A DNA stretch of 64,000 bases from JABFRG01 sp046351415 (GTDB taxonomy: Bacteria > Myxococcota_A > Polyangia > Polyangiales > Polyangiaceae): contig JAXLYO010000004.1 in assembly GCA_046351415.1 (NCBI GenBank), positions 62,001 to 126,000 of the forward strand. Reading direction: 5' to 3'. Under the pieces are notes generated by a model, which did no database searches, was not told the DNA's origin, and saw only the letters and a program-made list of their open reading frames with translations. A program made the position numbers and the translations under genes. Of this stretch, positions 20,355 to 28,455 are shown piece by piece (within the stretch, counting starts at the first letter, position 1; every line of letters begins with the position of its first letter).

Positions 20355-20908
20355 GCCGCAGGTTCCTTTCTCACGTCGGATTCGCCTAGCTGAGCGCGTA
20401 TGCGCGTGATCCCCCGTTCGAACGTCTCACGCGCGAGACGCAGTCGTGAGTACACGGTGCCGAGCGGCGCATCGACCAGCGTTGCGATCTCCGTGCAAGG
20501 AAGACCCTCCAGTTCGAACAAGGTGAAGACCGCACGTTGCTCCATGGGTAGACTATCGAGCACGTGGTCGAGCATGGCCGCGGCGCGCTTTTCGTCGAGC
20601 TTCACCTGCGGCTCTGTCCGCGGCTCGAATCCCGCCGACGAGGAGCTTTCGACGAGGAGCTCCCTTCGTTCGCTGGCCTTTCTTCGGCGCGTGGAGACCA
20701 CGTTCATGCAAATGCCGTAGATCCAGGTGCGCAAGGACGAGCGATGTTCGAACGCCGGTAGCTTCTGGTGGACAACGAGAAAAACCTCCTGCAGTGCATC
20801 TTTCGCGTCGGCTTCGCGAATCCCGAGGCGCCTCACCGCACGGAACGCGAAGTCGAGTTCCGCGCGGTACACCTCCTCGAAGACGTACGAATTGCGTGCC
20901 GGTTGCAT
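20351..20908 (-). CDS. ECF-type RNA polymerase sigma factor
   Basis: A 185-residue extracytoplasmic-function sigma factor. Region 2 has AFRAVRRLG, DAKDALQEVFLVV and LRTWIYGICMNVV (DNA melting and -10 recognition). Region 4 has LPMEQRAVFTLFELEGL and the helix-turn-helix CTEIATLVDAPLGTVYSRLRLAR. It redirects RNA polymerase to a small regulon and is likely controlled by the membrane protein encoded next to it (4-bp overlap). The adjacent Cys-rich secreted proteins are candidate targets. The start at 20908 gives a full-length region 2. Confidence 0.92.
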   Translation of the reverse strand: MQPARNSYVFEEVYRAELDFAFRAVRRLGIREADAKDALQEVFLVVHQKLPAFEHRSSLRTWIYGICMNVVSTRRRKASERRELLVESSSSAGFEPRTEPQVKLDEKRAAAMLDHVLDSLPMEQRAVFTLFELEGLPCTEIATLVDAPLGTVYSRLRLARETFERGITRIRAQLGESDVRKEPAA

Positions 20909-20956
20909 GGGGAAGCTACGTTATGCCTCGTGAGTGACCGAGCCGCCCGCGCACCA

Positions 20957-21976
20957 TCACAAAATGTCGTAGGCAATGGAGAGGGTGGTCGCGAAGACGA
21001 GGGGAGGTTGGGCATACACCTTGCTCTGCCCGACGAAGAACTCCGCCGGGGTCACCACCGCCCCGCCAAAGACGCCGAGCACCACCCCGAAGCTCGAGGA
21101 GAGCGGGAACCTGCTTCGAAAGGTCCCTCCAAGCGCACTCCACAGAAGGCTTTGGCTCGTTTTCTCGAGTACTCCAATTCCAAGCGGCGTTCCGTGCTGG
21201 GCACCGGCTTCGACGTGGATGCAACCGCCAAGGGCGTAACCTTCGGAAAGATCGCGGCCTTTCGTGCCGATGCACGCCTCGGCCCCCGCGCCAACGTACG
21301 AGAGGGCCGCTCGGGCGGTTCCCTTGCCCGTTTCGGTGGAGGGGAGAAGAGAGCCCAGCAGTGCCGCACTGAATCTCGATTCGGAGTGGCCGAGCGACAG
21401 TCGAATCTCGGGTCCTCCCGTCGCGGGCCTACCCTGTGCAAGCGCGAGCCGTGCCCCGATGTCGGCCTCGAGATGCCACCCTCGCGTGCGAGAGGTCTCG
21501 GCCGGAGGTTTCGTCGGCCGCGGGGGCGGGGGAGGCGGGGGCAGGGCGGGAGGGGAGAGCGGCGCTGGCGTCGATTCTCGCTCTCGCCAACTTGCGTCGG
21601 GATCGTCGGCGAGGAGACCTAGCGCAACCACCACGTTGGGAACGAGCGCGGCGCAGCTCCCACGCATCGTCTCGAGCGATCGCACTTTTTGGGTACTTCG
21701 AACCACGATGCGCGCGCGGTAGGTCCCCGACACATGCTCGAACGAAACCAGCACGTCGGCTGGGCCACGCGGGGGTGCGCCCTCTCGCACATCGATGTCG
21801 ACCCATCGCGTAGGGTGGGCCGCGGCTCCGAGCTTCTCGCGAAGCTCTGCCGCGGTTGGGCAATCGGCTGCCTCCTTCGTTCTCTCGACCGATAAGGATG
21901 GCTCGTCACTGGCGCGCGCGACGCTTGCTCTCGTCAGAGCCATCGCCAACAGTGCAGCGCATGCGCGGGGCTTCAT
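20957..21976 (-). CDS. Exported envelope protein, Pro-rich, possible outer-membrane domain
   Basis: A 339-residue protein of unknown function. The signal peptide ends VARASDEPS. Residues about 25-125 form a mixed fold; then comes a proline tract (about 150-165). The C-terminal about 170 residues alternate hydrophobic and polar residues with glycines, as in small beta-barrels. Its ATG at 21976 overlaps the stop of the hydrolase gene by 4 bp, and the sigma factor gene follows after 48 bp. It may be a sensor or substrate of the sigma-factor circuit; that is inference. Confidence 0.65.
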   Translation of the reverse strand: MKPRACAALLAMALTRASVARASDEPSLSVERTKEAADCPTAAELREKLGAAAHPTRWVDIDVREGAPPRGPADVLVSFEHVSGTYRARIVVRSTQKVRSLETMRGSCAALVPNVVVALGLLADDPDASWRERESTPAPLSPPALPPPPPPPRPTKPPAETSRTRGWHLEADIGARLALAQGRPATGGPEIRLSLGHSESRFSAALLGSLLPSTETGKGTARAALSYVGAGAEACIGTKGRDLSEGYALGGCIHVEAGAQHGTPLGIGVLEKTSQSLLWSALGGTFRSRFPLSSSFGVVLGVFGGAVVTPAEFFVGQSKVYAQPPLVFATTLSIAYDIL

Positions 21977-22893
21977 GCAAGCCGCAGCATCTCACCAATC
22001 GAGGGCACGTGGAGTCGTGATGCGTGGATGCCGCGGTCTGACCATTCCTTTTCGAGCACGAGCGGCGGCTCTCCCAAGGGCTCGTCCGTCAGGCGAAAGG
22101 TCGCCCAGTGCATGGCAACGAAGTTCTTGGCGCCGAGAAGTTCGAATGCCTCGATCGCATCGACAGGGTCCATATGCTGGTCGCGCATGAACCATCGTGG
22201 TGCGTAAGCCCCGATGGGGAGCATCGCGTAGTCGATGGGGGGCATGCGCGCCGCGATCTGCTCGAACATTCGCGCGGAGAAGCCCGTGTCCCCCGAATGG
22301 TAGGTCGTCAGGTTGTGTGTATGATACACAAAACCGCCCCAGAGGCGTGTGTTGCGGTCCCACGGCATGCGCATGGACCAATGATGCGCGGGGACGAGTG
22401 TGATGGTCAGGTCGCCGCTCGTGTAGGACTCCCACCAGCCGAGCTCGACCACATTGGGGAGTCCCTCGGCTCGAAGGAGCTCTCCGACGTCGCGCGGGAC
22501 GACGTAGGTCGGGCGCCGGCCGAGACGCTTCAGCGTGGGCATGTCGAGGTGATCGAAGTGACTGTGCGAAATCGTGACGATATCGAGCGGAGGCAGGCTC
22601 TCCATCGCGACGCCCGGAGCGACCAAGCGCTTCACGGTGCCGATGCGTTCGGACCAAATGGGGTCGGTCGCGATGAGCTTCCCTGCGAGACGTTGCACGA
22701 ACGTGGCGTGCCCAATCCACGTGAGGTGCGGCGATGAATCGGCAAGCTGGGCTCCGTCGTTCGCCTTCGTGGGCGCAACGAAGCCACTCGTGTCCTTCAA
22801 TTTGCCGTCGCGGATGCGTTCCCACTGCCAACGCAAAAGCTCGGCGGGACCCTTGTCAGGTGTGGTCCCGTCGAGATTCGTGTAGCGCGGCAT
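21973..22893 (-). CDS. Metallo-beta-lactamase-fold hydrolase (UlaG/NAPE-PLD-like)
   Basis: A 306-residue cytoplasmic hydrolase. The metal-binding motif is HSHFDHLD. WIGHATF at the first strand, VPAHHWSMR, YHSGDTGFS and a late HWATFRLTDEPL complete the pattern of the branch that contains N-acyl-phosphatidylethanolamine phospholipase D and UlaG. It should bind two metals. A phosphodiester or lipid amide substrate is possible but not shown. It lies 24 bp downstream of jag, where mnmE often sits in other bacteria. Confidence 0.85.
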   Translation of the reverse strand: MPRYTNLDGTTPDKGPAELLRWQWERIRDGKLKDTSGFVAPTKANDGAQLADSSPHLTWIGHATFVQRLAGKLIATDPIWSERIGTVKRLVAPGVAMESLPPLDIVTISHSHFDHLDMPTLKRLGRRPTYVVPRDVGELLRAEGLPNVVELGWWESYTSGDLTITLVPAHHWSMRMPWDRNTRLWGGFVYHTHNLTTYHSGDTGFSARMFEQIAARMPPIDYAMLPIGAYAPRWFMRDQHMDPVDAIEAFELLGAKNFVAMHWATFRLTDEPLGEPPLVLEKEWSDRGIHASRLHVPSIGEMLRLA

Positions 22894-22917
22894 GTGCCCT
22901 TGGCTCGCCGAAAGGGG

Positions 22918-23475
22918 TCACTCGTTGGCGGGCGCTTCGTCCGTACCACCGACGACCTTGTTCTTGTCGGGGATGATTTGGACGCGACGGTCTTGGCCTT
23001 GGCCGCTCGATTCCGTGCGAACGCCGGGCATCTCTTGGAGCGCCTTGTGCACGATGCGACGGTCGCGGGGGCTCATGGGGTCGAACGTGATGATCTTGCC
23101 TTCACGGGCCACGCGCTCACCGAGCTTCTCGGCCATTTCGGCGAGCTGGTCTTCGTGGCGAGCACGATAACCTTCGGCGTCGACGACGATGTGCTTCTTG
23201 TTTTCGCCCGAGTTGCCTGCACGCTGGGCTACGCGGAGCGTGAGGTACTGAATCGCGTCGAGCACCGCGCCGCGCTTGCCGATGATGCGGCCCGCGTCGG
23301 GACCTTCGATCTCGATGCGGATCTCGTCGTCGTCACCATCGCCGTCGTCGGGCGCGATGGTCGCGTCTGCGTCGACGTGCATGTGCGTAAGGAGCTTCTT
23401 GACGAACCTGAGCGCGCTCTCTGCACCTTCGGAGGGTTTGACGGCAGACGAGGTGGTCATTTCGGTTTCAGACAC
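22918..23475 (-). CDS. jag: Jag/KhpB-type KH-R3H RNA-binding protein
   Basis: A 185-residue RNA-binding protein. Residues about 1-60 include the Jag-type N-terminal segment. A KH domain carries the GxxG loop as IIGKRGAVLDAIQ. A C-terminal R3H domain follows (MSPRDRRIVHKAL with RxxxH). GTG 23475 overlaps the yidC stop by 8 bp; ATG 23460 is the alternative. It is classically the partner of KhpA and co-transcribed with yidC. Confidence 0.9.
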   Translation of the reverse strand: MSETEMTTSSAVKPSEGAESALRFVKKLLTHMHVDADATIAPDDGDGDDDEIRIEIEGPDAGRIIGKRGAVLDAIQYLTLRVAQRAGNSGENKKHIVVDAEGYRARHEDQLAEMAEKLGERVAREGKIITFDPMSPRDRRIVHKALQEMPGVRTESSGQGQDRRVQIIPDKNKVVGGTDEAPANE

Positions 23476-25198
23476 GGGCTTTTCCCTTTCTAGTGGACGT
23501 GGGAGTGGTCACTTCCTTGACCTCGATTTCACCCGCCTTGCCGGCTGCTTCTGCGCGCTTTGCAAGACGCTCCACGAGGAGCTGTTGGGTGATTCCGAGC
23601 AAGCTGTTGGTGGTCATGTAGACGCCGAGAGCGGCGGGCAAGAACAGCATCATGACCGTGAAGATGATGGGCATCATGTACATCATCATCTTCTGCTGTT
23701 GCGGGTCCTGACCGGGCTGTTGAGGCATCACCTTGGCCTGCACGAGACCGAGGCCACCCAGCACGAGGGGCAGGACGAAGAATCTGTCGGGCGCCGAGAG
23801 GTCTTGGAACCACAGGAACTTCACGTGGTACATCTCGACGGCGGTCTGGAGCGTCGAGTACATCGCCCACCACACCGGCATCTGCACGAGCTGCGGCAAG
23901 CAACCCATGGCGAGGTTCACACCGTTCTTGCGGTGGAGCTCCATCGTGGCCATCTGCTTGGCCTGAGGGTCGTCTTTGAATTTGCGTGCGATCTCGTCGA
24001 GCTCGGGGCGTAGTTTCCGCATCAGTAGCGACTGCTTGATCTGCGGGATCGCGAGAGGGAAGAGCGAGAGGCGAAGCACGATGGTCATCAAGATGACCGC
24101 GATGCCCCAGTTGCCCACCACGCCGTAGAGGGCCGTCAGAAGTCCTACGAGGACCTTTGCCACCGGCGAGAAGAACCCGAGGTTGATGAGGTCTCCGAGT
24201 TTCGGTTCGCCGCCGCCCGCCTGCGCGAGCGCTCCGCGTTCCTTCGGGCCGAAGTACGCGTGAAGGTCGTAGGTCGCACTCGCCTGCGGCGCGAGCTCTT
24301 TGACCGGGTACTGGAGTCGCGCTTGATAGATCGCGCCCGCGCTGTCGTCATCTGGCGCTTGATTGGCGCCGTACCATTGCTCGGCAAGGATGCTGCACGT
24401 AGGCGCCGCCCCGACCGGCATGAGAGCTTGGCCGAAGTAGTAGTTGGACACAGCGCCGTAGCGATTCGTGCCTTCCTTGTGGAGCCAGCCTTCTTTGAAG
24501 TCGTCCTTGTTCTTGCGCGTGACCTCGCCGCTGTTCGCGCACGAGAGCTCGGTCATGAACGGCGAGACGCGCCCCCACTTGCCTTTGACCTCGTGATTGA
24601 ACCGGAAAGCGAAGGTCCCGATCTCGAACTTGTGACGCTTCGGCGCGTCGGTCAGGTTCTTGATGGTCGTTTGGACGTCGAGTTCGAAGGGACGCCCCGA
24701 AGCTTTGATGGTCTTCGTGATCGAAACGGTCGCGTCTTCGTAGGTGAACGTACACGACTTCTCGTCGCCGGTCGTGCGGGGCGCGAGCTTCCAATTGAAG
24801 CGATCGTATGCGAGCTGGTCCATCGCGCCTTCCCCGCGGAAGAGCGTGCGAAGAGAGCGCAGCCGCTCGTGGTCCGGCGTCGTCGAGATGTCGTAGCCTT
24901 CGGAGCCTACGGCGTAGTGGGCATCGGTGATGAAGAAGTGCTTCAGCGCGGCGCCGCGGGAGGAGAGGTCCGCGTTCCACTTGTCGCCTTTGATGCGGCA
25001 GATCTCGCCTTCCATCGGCGCGTTCGGTACGCCGTTCACCGCGGGGTCGATGCGATCGGCGATGAACCCAGGCGCGCTGACGTAGTGCTCCTCGGGAAGG
25101 CTCTGCCCCTTCTTCGAGGGACCCTTGAAGAAGAAGTAGTAGATGCCGAACATGACGCCGGCAATGAGCAGCCAGCGGAGGAGGGTGTTGCGATCCAT
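23468..25198 (-). CDS. yidC: Membrane protein insertase YidC
   Basis: A 576-residue inner-membrane insertase of the Gram-negative type. An N-terminal helix (LLRWLLIAGVMFGIYYFFF) leads to a large periplasmic P1 domain (about 60-345). The conserved five-helix core follows: NWGIAVILMTIVLRLSLFPL carries the functional arginine, the helical hairpin (ELDEIARKFKDD), then CLPQLVQMPVWWAMY and PAALGVYMTTNSLLG. A Met-rich segment sits before the last helices. Position and neighbours match the standard rpmH-rnpA-yidD-yidC-jag order. Confidence 0.96.
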   Translation of the reverse strand: MDRNTLLRWLLIAGVMFGIYYFFFKGPSKKGQSLPEEHYVSAPGFIADRIDPAVNGVPNAPMEGEICRIKGDKWNADLSSRGAALKHFFITDAHYAVGSEGYDISTTPDHERLRSLRTLFRGEGAMDQLAYDRFNWKLAPRTTGDEKSCTFTYEDATVSITKTIKASGRPFELDVQTTIKNLTDAPKRHKFEIGTFAFRFNHEVKGKWGRVSPFMTELSCANSGEVTRKNKDDFKEGWLHKEGTNRYGAVSNYYFGQALMPVGAAPTCSILAEQWYGANQAPDDDSAGAIYQARLQYPVKELAPQASATYDLHAYFGPKERGALAQAGGGEPKLGDLINLGFFSPVAKVLVGLLTALYGVVGNWGIAVILMTIVLRLSLFPLAIPQIKQSLLMRKLRPELDEIARKFKDDPQAKQMATMELHRKNGVNLAMGCLPQLVQMPVWWAMYSTLQTAVEMYHVKFLWFQDLSAPDRFFVLPLVLGGLGLVQAKVMPQQPGQDPQQQKMMMYMMPIIFTVMMLFLPAALGVYMTTNSLLGITQQLLVERLAKRAEAAGKAGEIEVKEVTTPTSTRKGKARV

Positions 25199-25231
25199 GG
25201 TAGGCCGAGGTGAGAAATGCTTTCGTCGGCT

Positions 25232-25522
25232 CTACGGAGAAGCCGCGGGAATCTTATCGAGTGGGGTTTCCGCAGACAGTGCGGGCCGTTCGAGGCGTTC
25301 GGGGGAGGGCGGGGGGTCGTATCCGCCAGGGTGGAATGGGTGGCACTTACACAGCCGTCGCACGGAAAGCAAGCCGCCGCGCAACGCACCATGATCCTGG
25401 ATGCACGCGGCCGCGTAGCGCGAACAGGACGGCTCGAAGCGGCACACCGGACCGCTCCACGAAAGCAGCGGCGAGAGGAAGCGCTGGTACAGTCGAATGA
25501 GCAGGAGAAACAGGGATTTCAT
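25232..25522 (-). CDS. yidD: Membrane protein insertion efficiency factor YidD
   Basis: A 96-residue protein with the family signature: RLYQRFLSPLL, CRFEPSCSRYA and CHPFHPGGYDP, including the three conserved cysteines. It is a small amphipathic membrane-associated protein that helps YidC-dependent insertion. ATG 25522 gives the expected N-terminus; the open frame further upstream is not conserved in character. It lies between rnpA (46 bp) and yidC (33 bp). Confidence 0.93.
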   Translation of the reverse strand: MKSLFLLLIRLYQRFLSPLLSWSGPVCRFEPSCSRYAAACIQDHGALRGGLLSVRRLCKCHPFHPGGYDPPPSPERLERPALSAETPLDKIPAASP

Positions 25523-25568
25523 CGGGTGTTTCAGCCTAGCCTTTCGACGCGTCCGCACGCGTCCCCCA

Positions 25569-26069
25569 TCATGAGGCGCCCTCGACGTTTGCGGTAGGGG
25601 ACCCAGACGAAATGCCGGCAAAAGAAGCGAGAAATCGGACCCCGCGAGACCACTCACGCTCGAGTTCCTCGCGCGTCGTCGGCGTCGCCTGAGGACGATA
25701 AATCAGAAGCAAATCGAGCCCTTGGGGAAGTTCGTGGCGCCGGTGACGAAAGATCTCCCGGCTCCAGCGCTTGATGCGATTGCGCACCACCGCATTTCCC
25801 GCGCGGGTCGAGACAACGAGGCCGAGCCTCGTTTCGAGCGGTTCGGGAGGGACAACGAGGCCGAGCCTCGTTTCGAGCGGTTCGGGAGGGACAACGAGGC
25901 CGAGCCTCGTTTCTCGCTGCTCTGCGGACCGCACACGCACGACCCACGTGAAGTGTCGCGTCGCGCCGGCCTTGATGCCATCGGAACGCAAAAGGCCGAA
26001 GTCGCTACGCTTTCGAATGCGTCGCGTTCGGCCATAACGAAAGTCATCGGGCGCCTGCACGCTAGGCAT
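25569..26069 (-). CDS. rnpA: Ribonuclease P protein component with an internal tandem insertion
   Basis: A 166-residue protein subunit of RNase P, which trims tRNA 5' ends. Conserved parts are RRIRKRSDFGLL, the strand RLGLVV and the RNR motif NAVVRNRIKRWSREIFR (96-98). It is longer than usual because ETRLGLVVPPEPL is present twice (53-65, 66-78) and begun a third time at the native strand (79-86). The 26 extra residues precede the RNR helix. The reading frame is intact, and without the insertion the length would be about 140. Confidence 0.93.
   Translation of the reverse strand: MPSVQAPDDFRYGRTRRIRKRSDFGLLRSDGIKAGATRHFTWVVRVRSAEQRETRLGLVVPPEPLETRLGLVVPPEPLETRLGLVVSTRAGNAVVRNRIKRWSREIFRHRRHELPQGLDLLLIYRPQATPTTREELEREWSRGVRFLASFAGISSGSPTANVEGAS
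25813..25913 (+). repeat. 39-bp tandem repeat, 2.6 identical copies, inside rnpA
   Basis: Copies at 25813-25851 and 25852-25890 are identical, and the first 23 bases recur at 25891-25913. Each unit contains a perfect 7-bp inverted repeat ACGAGGC-CGA-GCCTCGT. The unit length keeps the reading frame. The identity of the copies implies a recent expansion. Confidence 0.97.
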
Positions 26070-26092
26070 GGCGCTCGCTCCCTTCGCGCTCG

Positions 26093-26242
26093 CTACTTCT
26101 TGTAGGTGCTGACCGTAAGGCGCTTGCGGCCCTTGCGGCGGCGATTCGCGAGCACTTTCTGGCCACCGGCGGTCGCCATGCGAGCGCGGAAGCCGTGGGT
26201 GCGGAGGCGACGAAGATTGTGCGGTTGGTATGTGCGCTTCAT
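26093..26242 (-). CDS. rpmH: 50S ribosomal protein L34
   Basis: A 49-residue ribosomal protein, too short for a simple ORF list but unmistakable: it starts MKRTYQPHNLRRLRTHGF, continues RMATAGGQKVLANRRRKGRK and ends LTVSTYKK. Slightly longer than the usual 44-46 residues. It is the first gene of the minus-strand rpmH-rnpA-yidD-yidC-jag block and lies 23 bp before rnpA. No DnaA-box cluster or dnaA gene was seen upstream. Confidence 0.97.
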   Translation of the reverse strand: MKRTYQPHNLRRLRTHGFRARMATAGGQKVLANRRRKGRKRLTVSTYKK

Positions 26243-26368
26243 GGCGGAAACCTTAGGTATATCGTGACTCTCTGCCGCTTCGAGGGCTGCAGGAGAGGGC
26301 TCTCCGTGATCGAGAGCAGGGGTGGTGTTTCAAGCACAGTGCGATCCGAACGTCAAGCGTCAGGAACG

Positions 26369-26446
26369 TTCGTCGTACGAAACGACGTAACGTGTAGATT
26401 CTTGGCCTTTTTTCGTCCGTCCCGTATCGGATCCGTTTTAGAACGG
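26369..26446. promoter_or_regulatory. Palindromes in the divergent rpmH/OmpA control region
   Basis: Two inverted repeats lie in the 220-bp gap between rpmH and the OmpA gene: TTCGT-CGT-ACGAA at 26369-26381 (a longer CGTCGT/ACGACG version runs to 26387), and CCGTT-TTAG-AACGG at 26433-26446, 17 bp before the OmpA start. Either could be an operator or a short hairpin in the leader. No clear -10/-35 pair was identified. Confidence 0.35.
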
Positions 26447-26462
26447 AAACCCGAGGAACACG

Positions 26463-28184
26463 ATGGGGAACACTCAAAACACGAAAGCACGTCGTCTTGC
26501 TCGCTCCTCCGCGGCGAAGCATCGTCCTCTAGCTGCGACGGCCATCGCTGCGTTCGCCGCGTCGGCGGGAATGCTCCTCACTCCTTCGGAGGCCAACGCC
26601 CAGCAGCGCACGTTCCACCTCGACCGCCTCGAGATGCCGGGCTCCGGCGACGACGGCATGGCGCTCTTTCGCCCCGTCATCCTTCCGCGTCCGACGGTGT
26701 TCGGGCAATTCGGTATCGGGTATTCGCGGCGGCCGCTCCGCACGGGCACCATCACGAACGATCGATTGACGCTCTCGAAGTCGTCGGGCGGCGTTGTCGA
26801 CAACCAACTCACGATGACGGCGACGGCCGGCATCCATCTGTTCGACCGCTTGATCGTGGCGCTCAGCTTTCCGTTCACGCCTTGGCAAGACGGGCAGAAC
26901 CCAGTCTACGGTGCGGATCTCCTTTCGAATCCGAAGGGCCGCACCATCGTCGACGCTCAAGGCCCCTCCGCATCCGACTTGCGCCTCGACCTTCGCGGCG
27001 TCATCGCGCGAAGCGAAAACCGCAAGATGGCGTTCGGCGCGAGCGCCCATGTGTTCCTTCCTACGGGATCGCAAAACTTCGGTGGCGATGGTTCCACGAG
27101 CGCACTGCTCATGCTCAATGCCGAAGCGAGCGCATCGATATTCACGTTCGTCGCCAACACCGGCGTCCACTTCCGTCCCACGAACGCCATCAACGATCCG
27201 GGGGCGACGTTTGGTCTCGGTGTCCAGCACGAGTGGCGCTGGGCCGTGGGGGCATTCATCCCGTTCAAGGATGGCAAGTACCGCATCGGAGCGACCATCT
27301 TTGGCCAGACCGGTATCTCGAGTGGCTCGCTCACCGGTGACACCTTCGGGACGAAGCGCAACACGCCCATGGAATGGATGGCCGAAGGACGTATGCGCCT
27401 CGGACCGAGCGATCGCATGTGGCTCGGTCTCTCCGGCGGAACGACGATCCTCCCGGGGTACGGCTCCCCGGATTTCCGCACCGTGGCCGTCCTCGGTTAC
27501 GAGATCCCTCTGAATCCGACGGAGGGCGTCCAGCGCGATCCGAAGCTCGAGCTTCGCGAGAAGTGGCGCAAGGAGCGAAACAACGTCGATACCGATGGCG
27601 ACGGCATTCCGGACTATCTCGACGCATGCCCGACGGAGCCGGAAGATCACGAAGAGCCGGACCCGAACGACGGCTGCCCGAATCCGAAGACGCCTCCTCC
27701 TCCGCCTGCTCCGCCGAAGGACACGGACAACGACGGCATTCCGGACGCCGAAGACGCTTGCCCGAAGGAACCCGGCAAGCACTCTCCCGATCCGACGAAG
27801 AATGGCTGCCCCGAGTTCATCTCGCGCGAAGGCGATTCGATTCGCATCTTCAAGCAGGTCCACTTCAAGACGGGCTCTGCCGAGATCATGGCGGACAGCT
27901 TCCCCATGCTCCAAGAGATCACGAATCTCCTGAAAGCGAATGCATCCATCAAGCGCATCGCCATCGAAGGTCACACCGACAATCGTGGCGGCGCGGCGAT
28001 GAACAAGACGCTCTCCCAGAACCGCGCCAACAGCGTCATGAAGTGGCTCGGTCAACACGGCATCGAAGCAGGGCGCATGGAAGCGCACGGCTACGGTCTC
28101 GAGAAGCCGATCGACACGAACGATACCGATGAGGGGCGTGCGAAGAATCGCCGCGTCGAGTTCAAGATCCTCAAAGAGGAGTAG
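26463..28184 (+). CDS. OmpA-family outer-membrane protein with TSP type-3 calcium repeats
   Basis: A 573-residue envelope protein. A long signal sequence ends SEANAQQR. Residues about 45-365 are a predicted barrel or beta-rich domain. Then come thrombospondin type-3 repeats (DTDGDGIPDYLDACP, DTDNDGIPDAEDACP) that bind calcium, with a Pro-rich spacer between them. The C-terminal about 120 residues are an OmpA/MotB peptidoglycan-binding domain: VHFKTGSAEIM, IEGHTDNRGG, NRANSVMKWL, AKNRRVEFKI. Paralogous to 39366-41186. A GAGG precedes ATG 26463. Confidence 0.93.
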   Translation: MGNTQNTKARRLARSSAAKHRPLAATAIAAFAASAGMLLTPSEANAQQRTFHLDRLEMPGSGDDGMALFRPVILPRPTVFGQFGIGYSRRPLRTGTITNDRLTLSKSSGGVVDNQLTMTATAGIHLFDRLIVALSFPFTPWQDGQNPVYGADLLSNPKGRTIVDAQGPSASDLRLDLRGVIARSENRKMAFGASAHVFLPTGSQNFGGDGSTSALLMLNAEASASIFTFVANTGVHFRPTNAINDPGATFGLGVQHEWRWAVGAFIPFKDGKYRIGATIFGQTGISSGSLTGDTFGTKRNTPMEWMAEGRMRLGPSDRMWLGLSGGTTILPGYGSPDFRTVAVLGYEIPLNPTEGVQRDPKLELREKWRKERNNVDTDGDGIPDYLDACPTEPEDHEEPDPNDGCPNPKTPPPPPAPPKDTDNDGIPDAEDACPKEPGKHSPDPTKNGCPEFISREGDSIRIFKQVHFKTGSAEIMADSFPMLQEITNLLKANASIKRIAIEGHTDNRGGAAMNKTLSQNRANSVMKWLGQHGIEAGRMEAHGYGLEKPIDTNDTDEGRAKNRRVEFKILKEE

Positions 28185-28269
28185 GTTGTCGTCACCGGAG
28201 TTCGAGCGGCTCCGAATGGCTGAGAAGGACCGCGGAGCGCGGGGTCACGGCTTCGTTCCCGCTCCGCAC

Positions 28270-28341
28270 AAAATCCCCGTCCGCTCTCCTGGACGCCTCC
28301 CGACGAGACGGCCGAGTCGGCGGCTGCTGGCCGGGGATTTT
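28270..28341 (+). terminator. Terminator-like structure with a long loop
   Basis: AAAATCCCCG (28270-28279) pairs perfectly with CGGGGATTTT (28332-28341), which continues into TT. The 52-nt interior is GC-rich and can fold further. It lies between convergent genes (stops at 28184 and 28456), so it could terminate transcription; the loop is long for a simple terminator. Confidence 0.45.
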
Positions 28342-28455
28342 TGCGTTCGCTCTCACTTCGCCGCGCCCCGCGCCCCGCTCGATTCAGCCGATCGCTCGAG
28401 GGCGGTCAATCATCGATGATGTGGGCCTACACGAGCAACAGAACGCTCGATCTCT

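Noticed and set aside
26243..26462. Chromosomal replication origin beside rpmH
   Set aside because: No cluster of DnaA boxes, no AT-rich stretch and no dnaA gene was seen.
26529..28088. 519-codon frame opposite the first OmpA gene
   Set aside because: Same reason: complementary to acidic calcium repeats, giving an Arg/Val-rich false protein.
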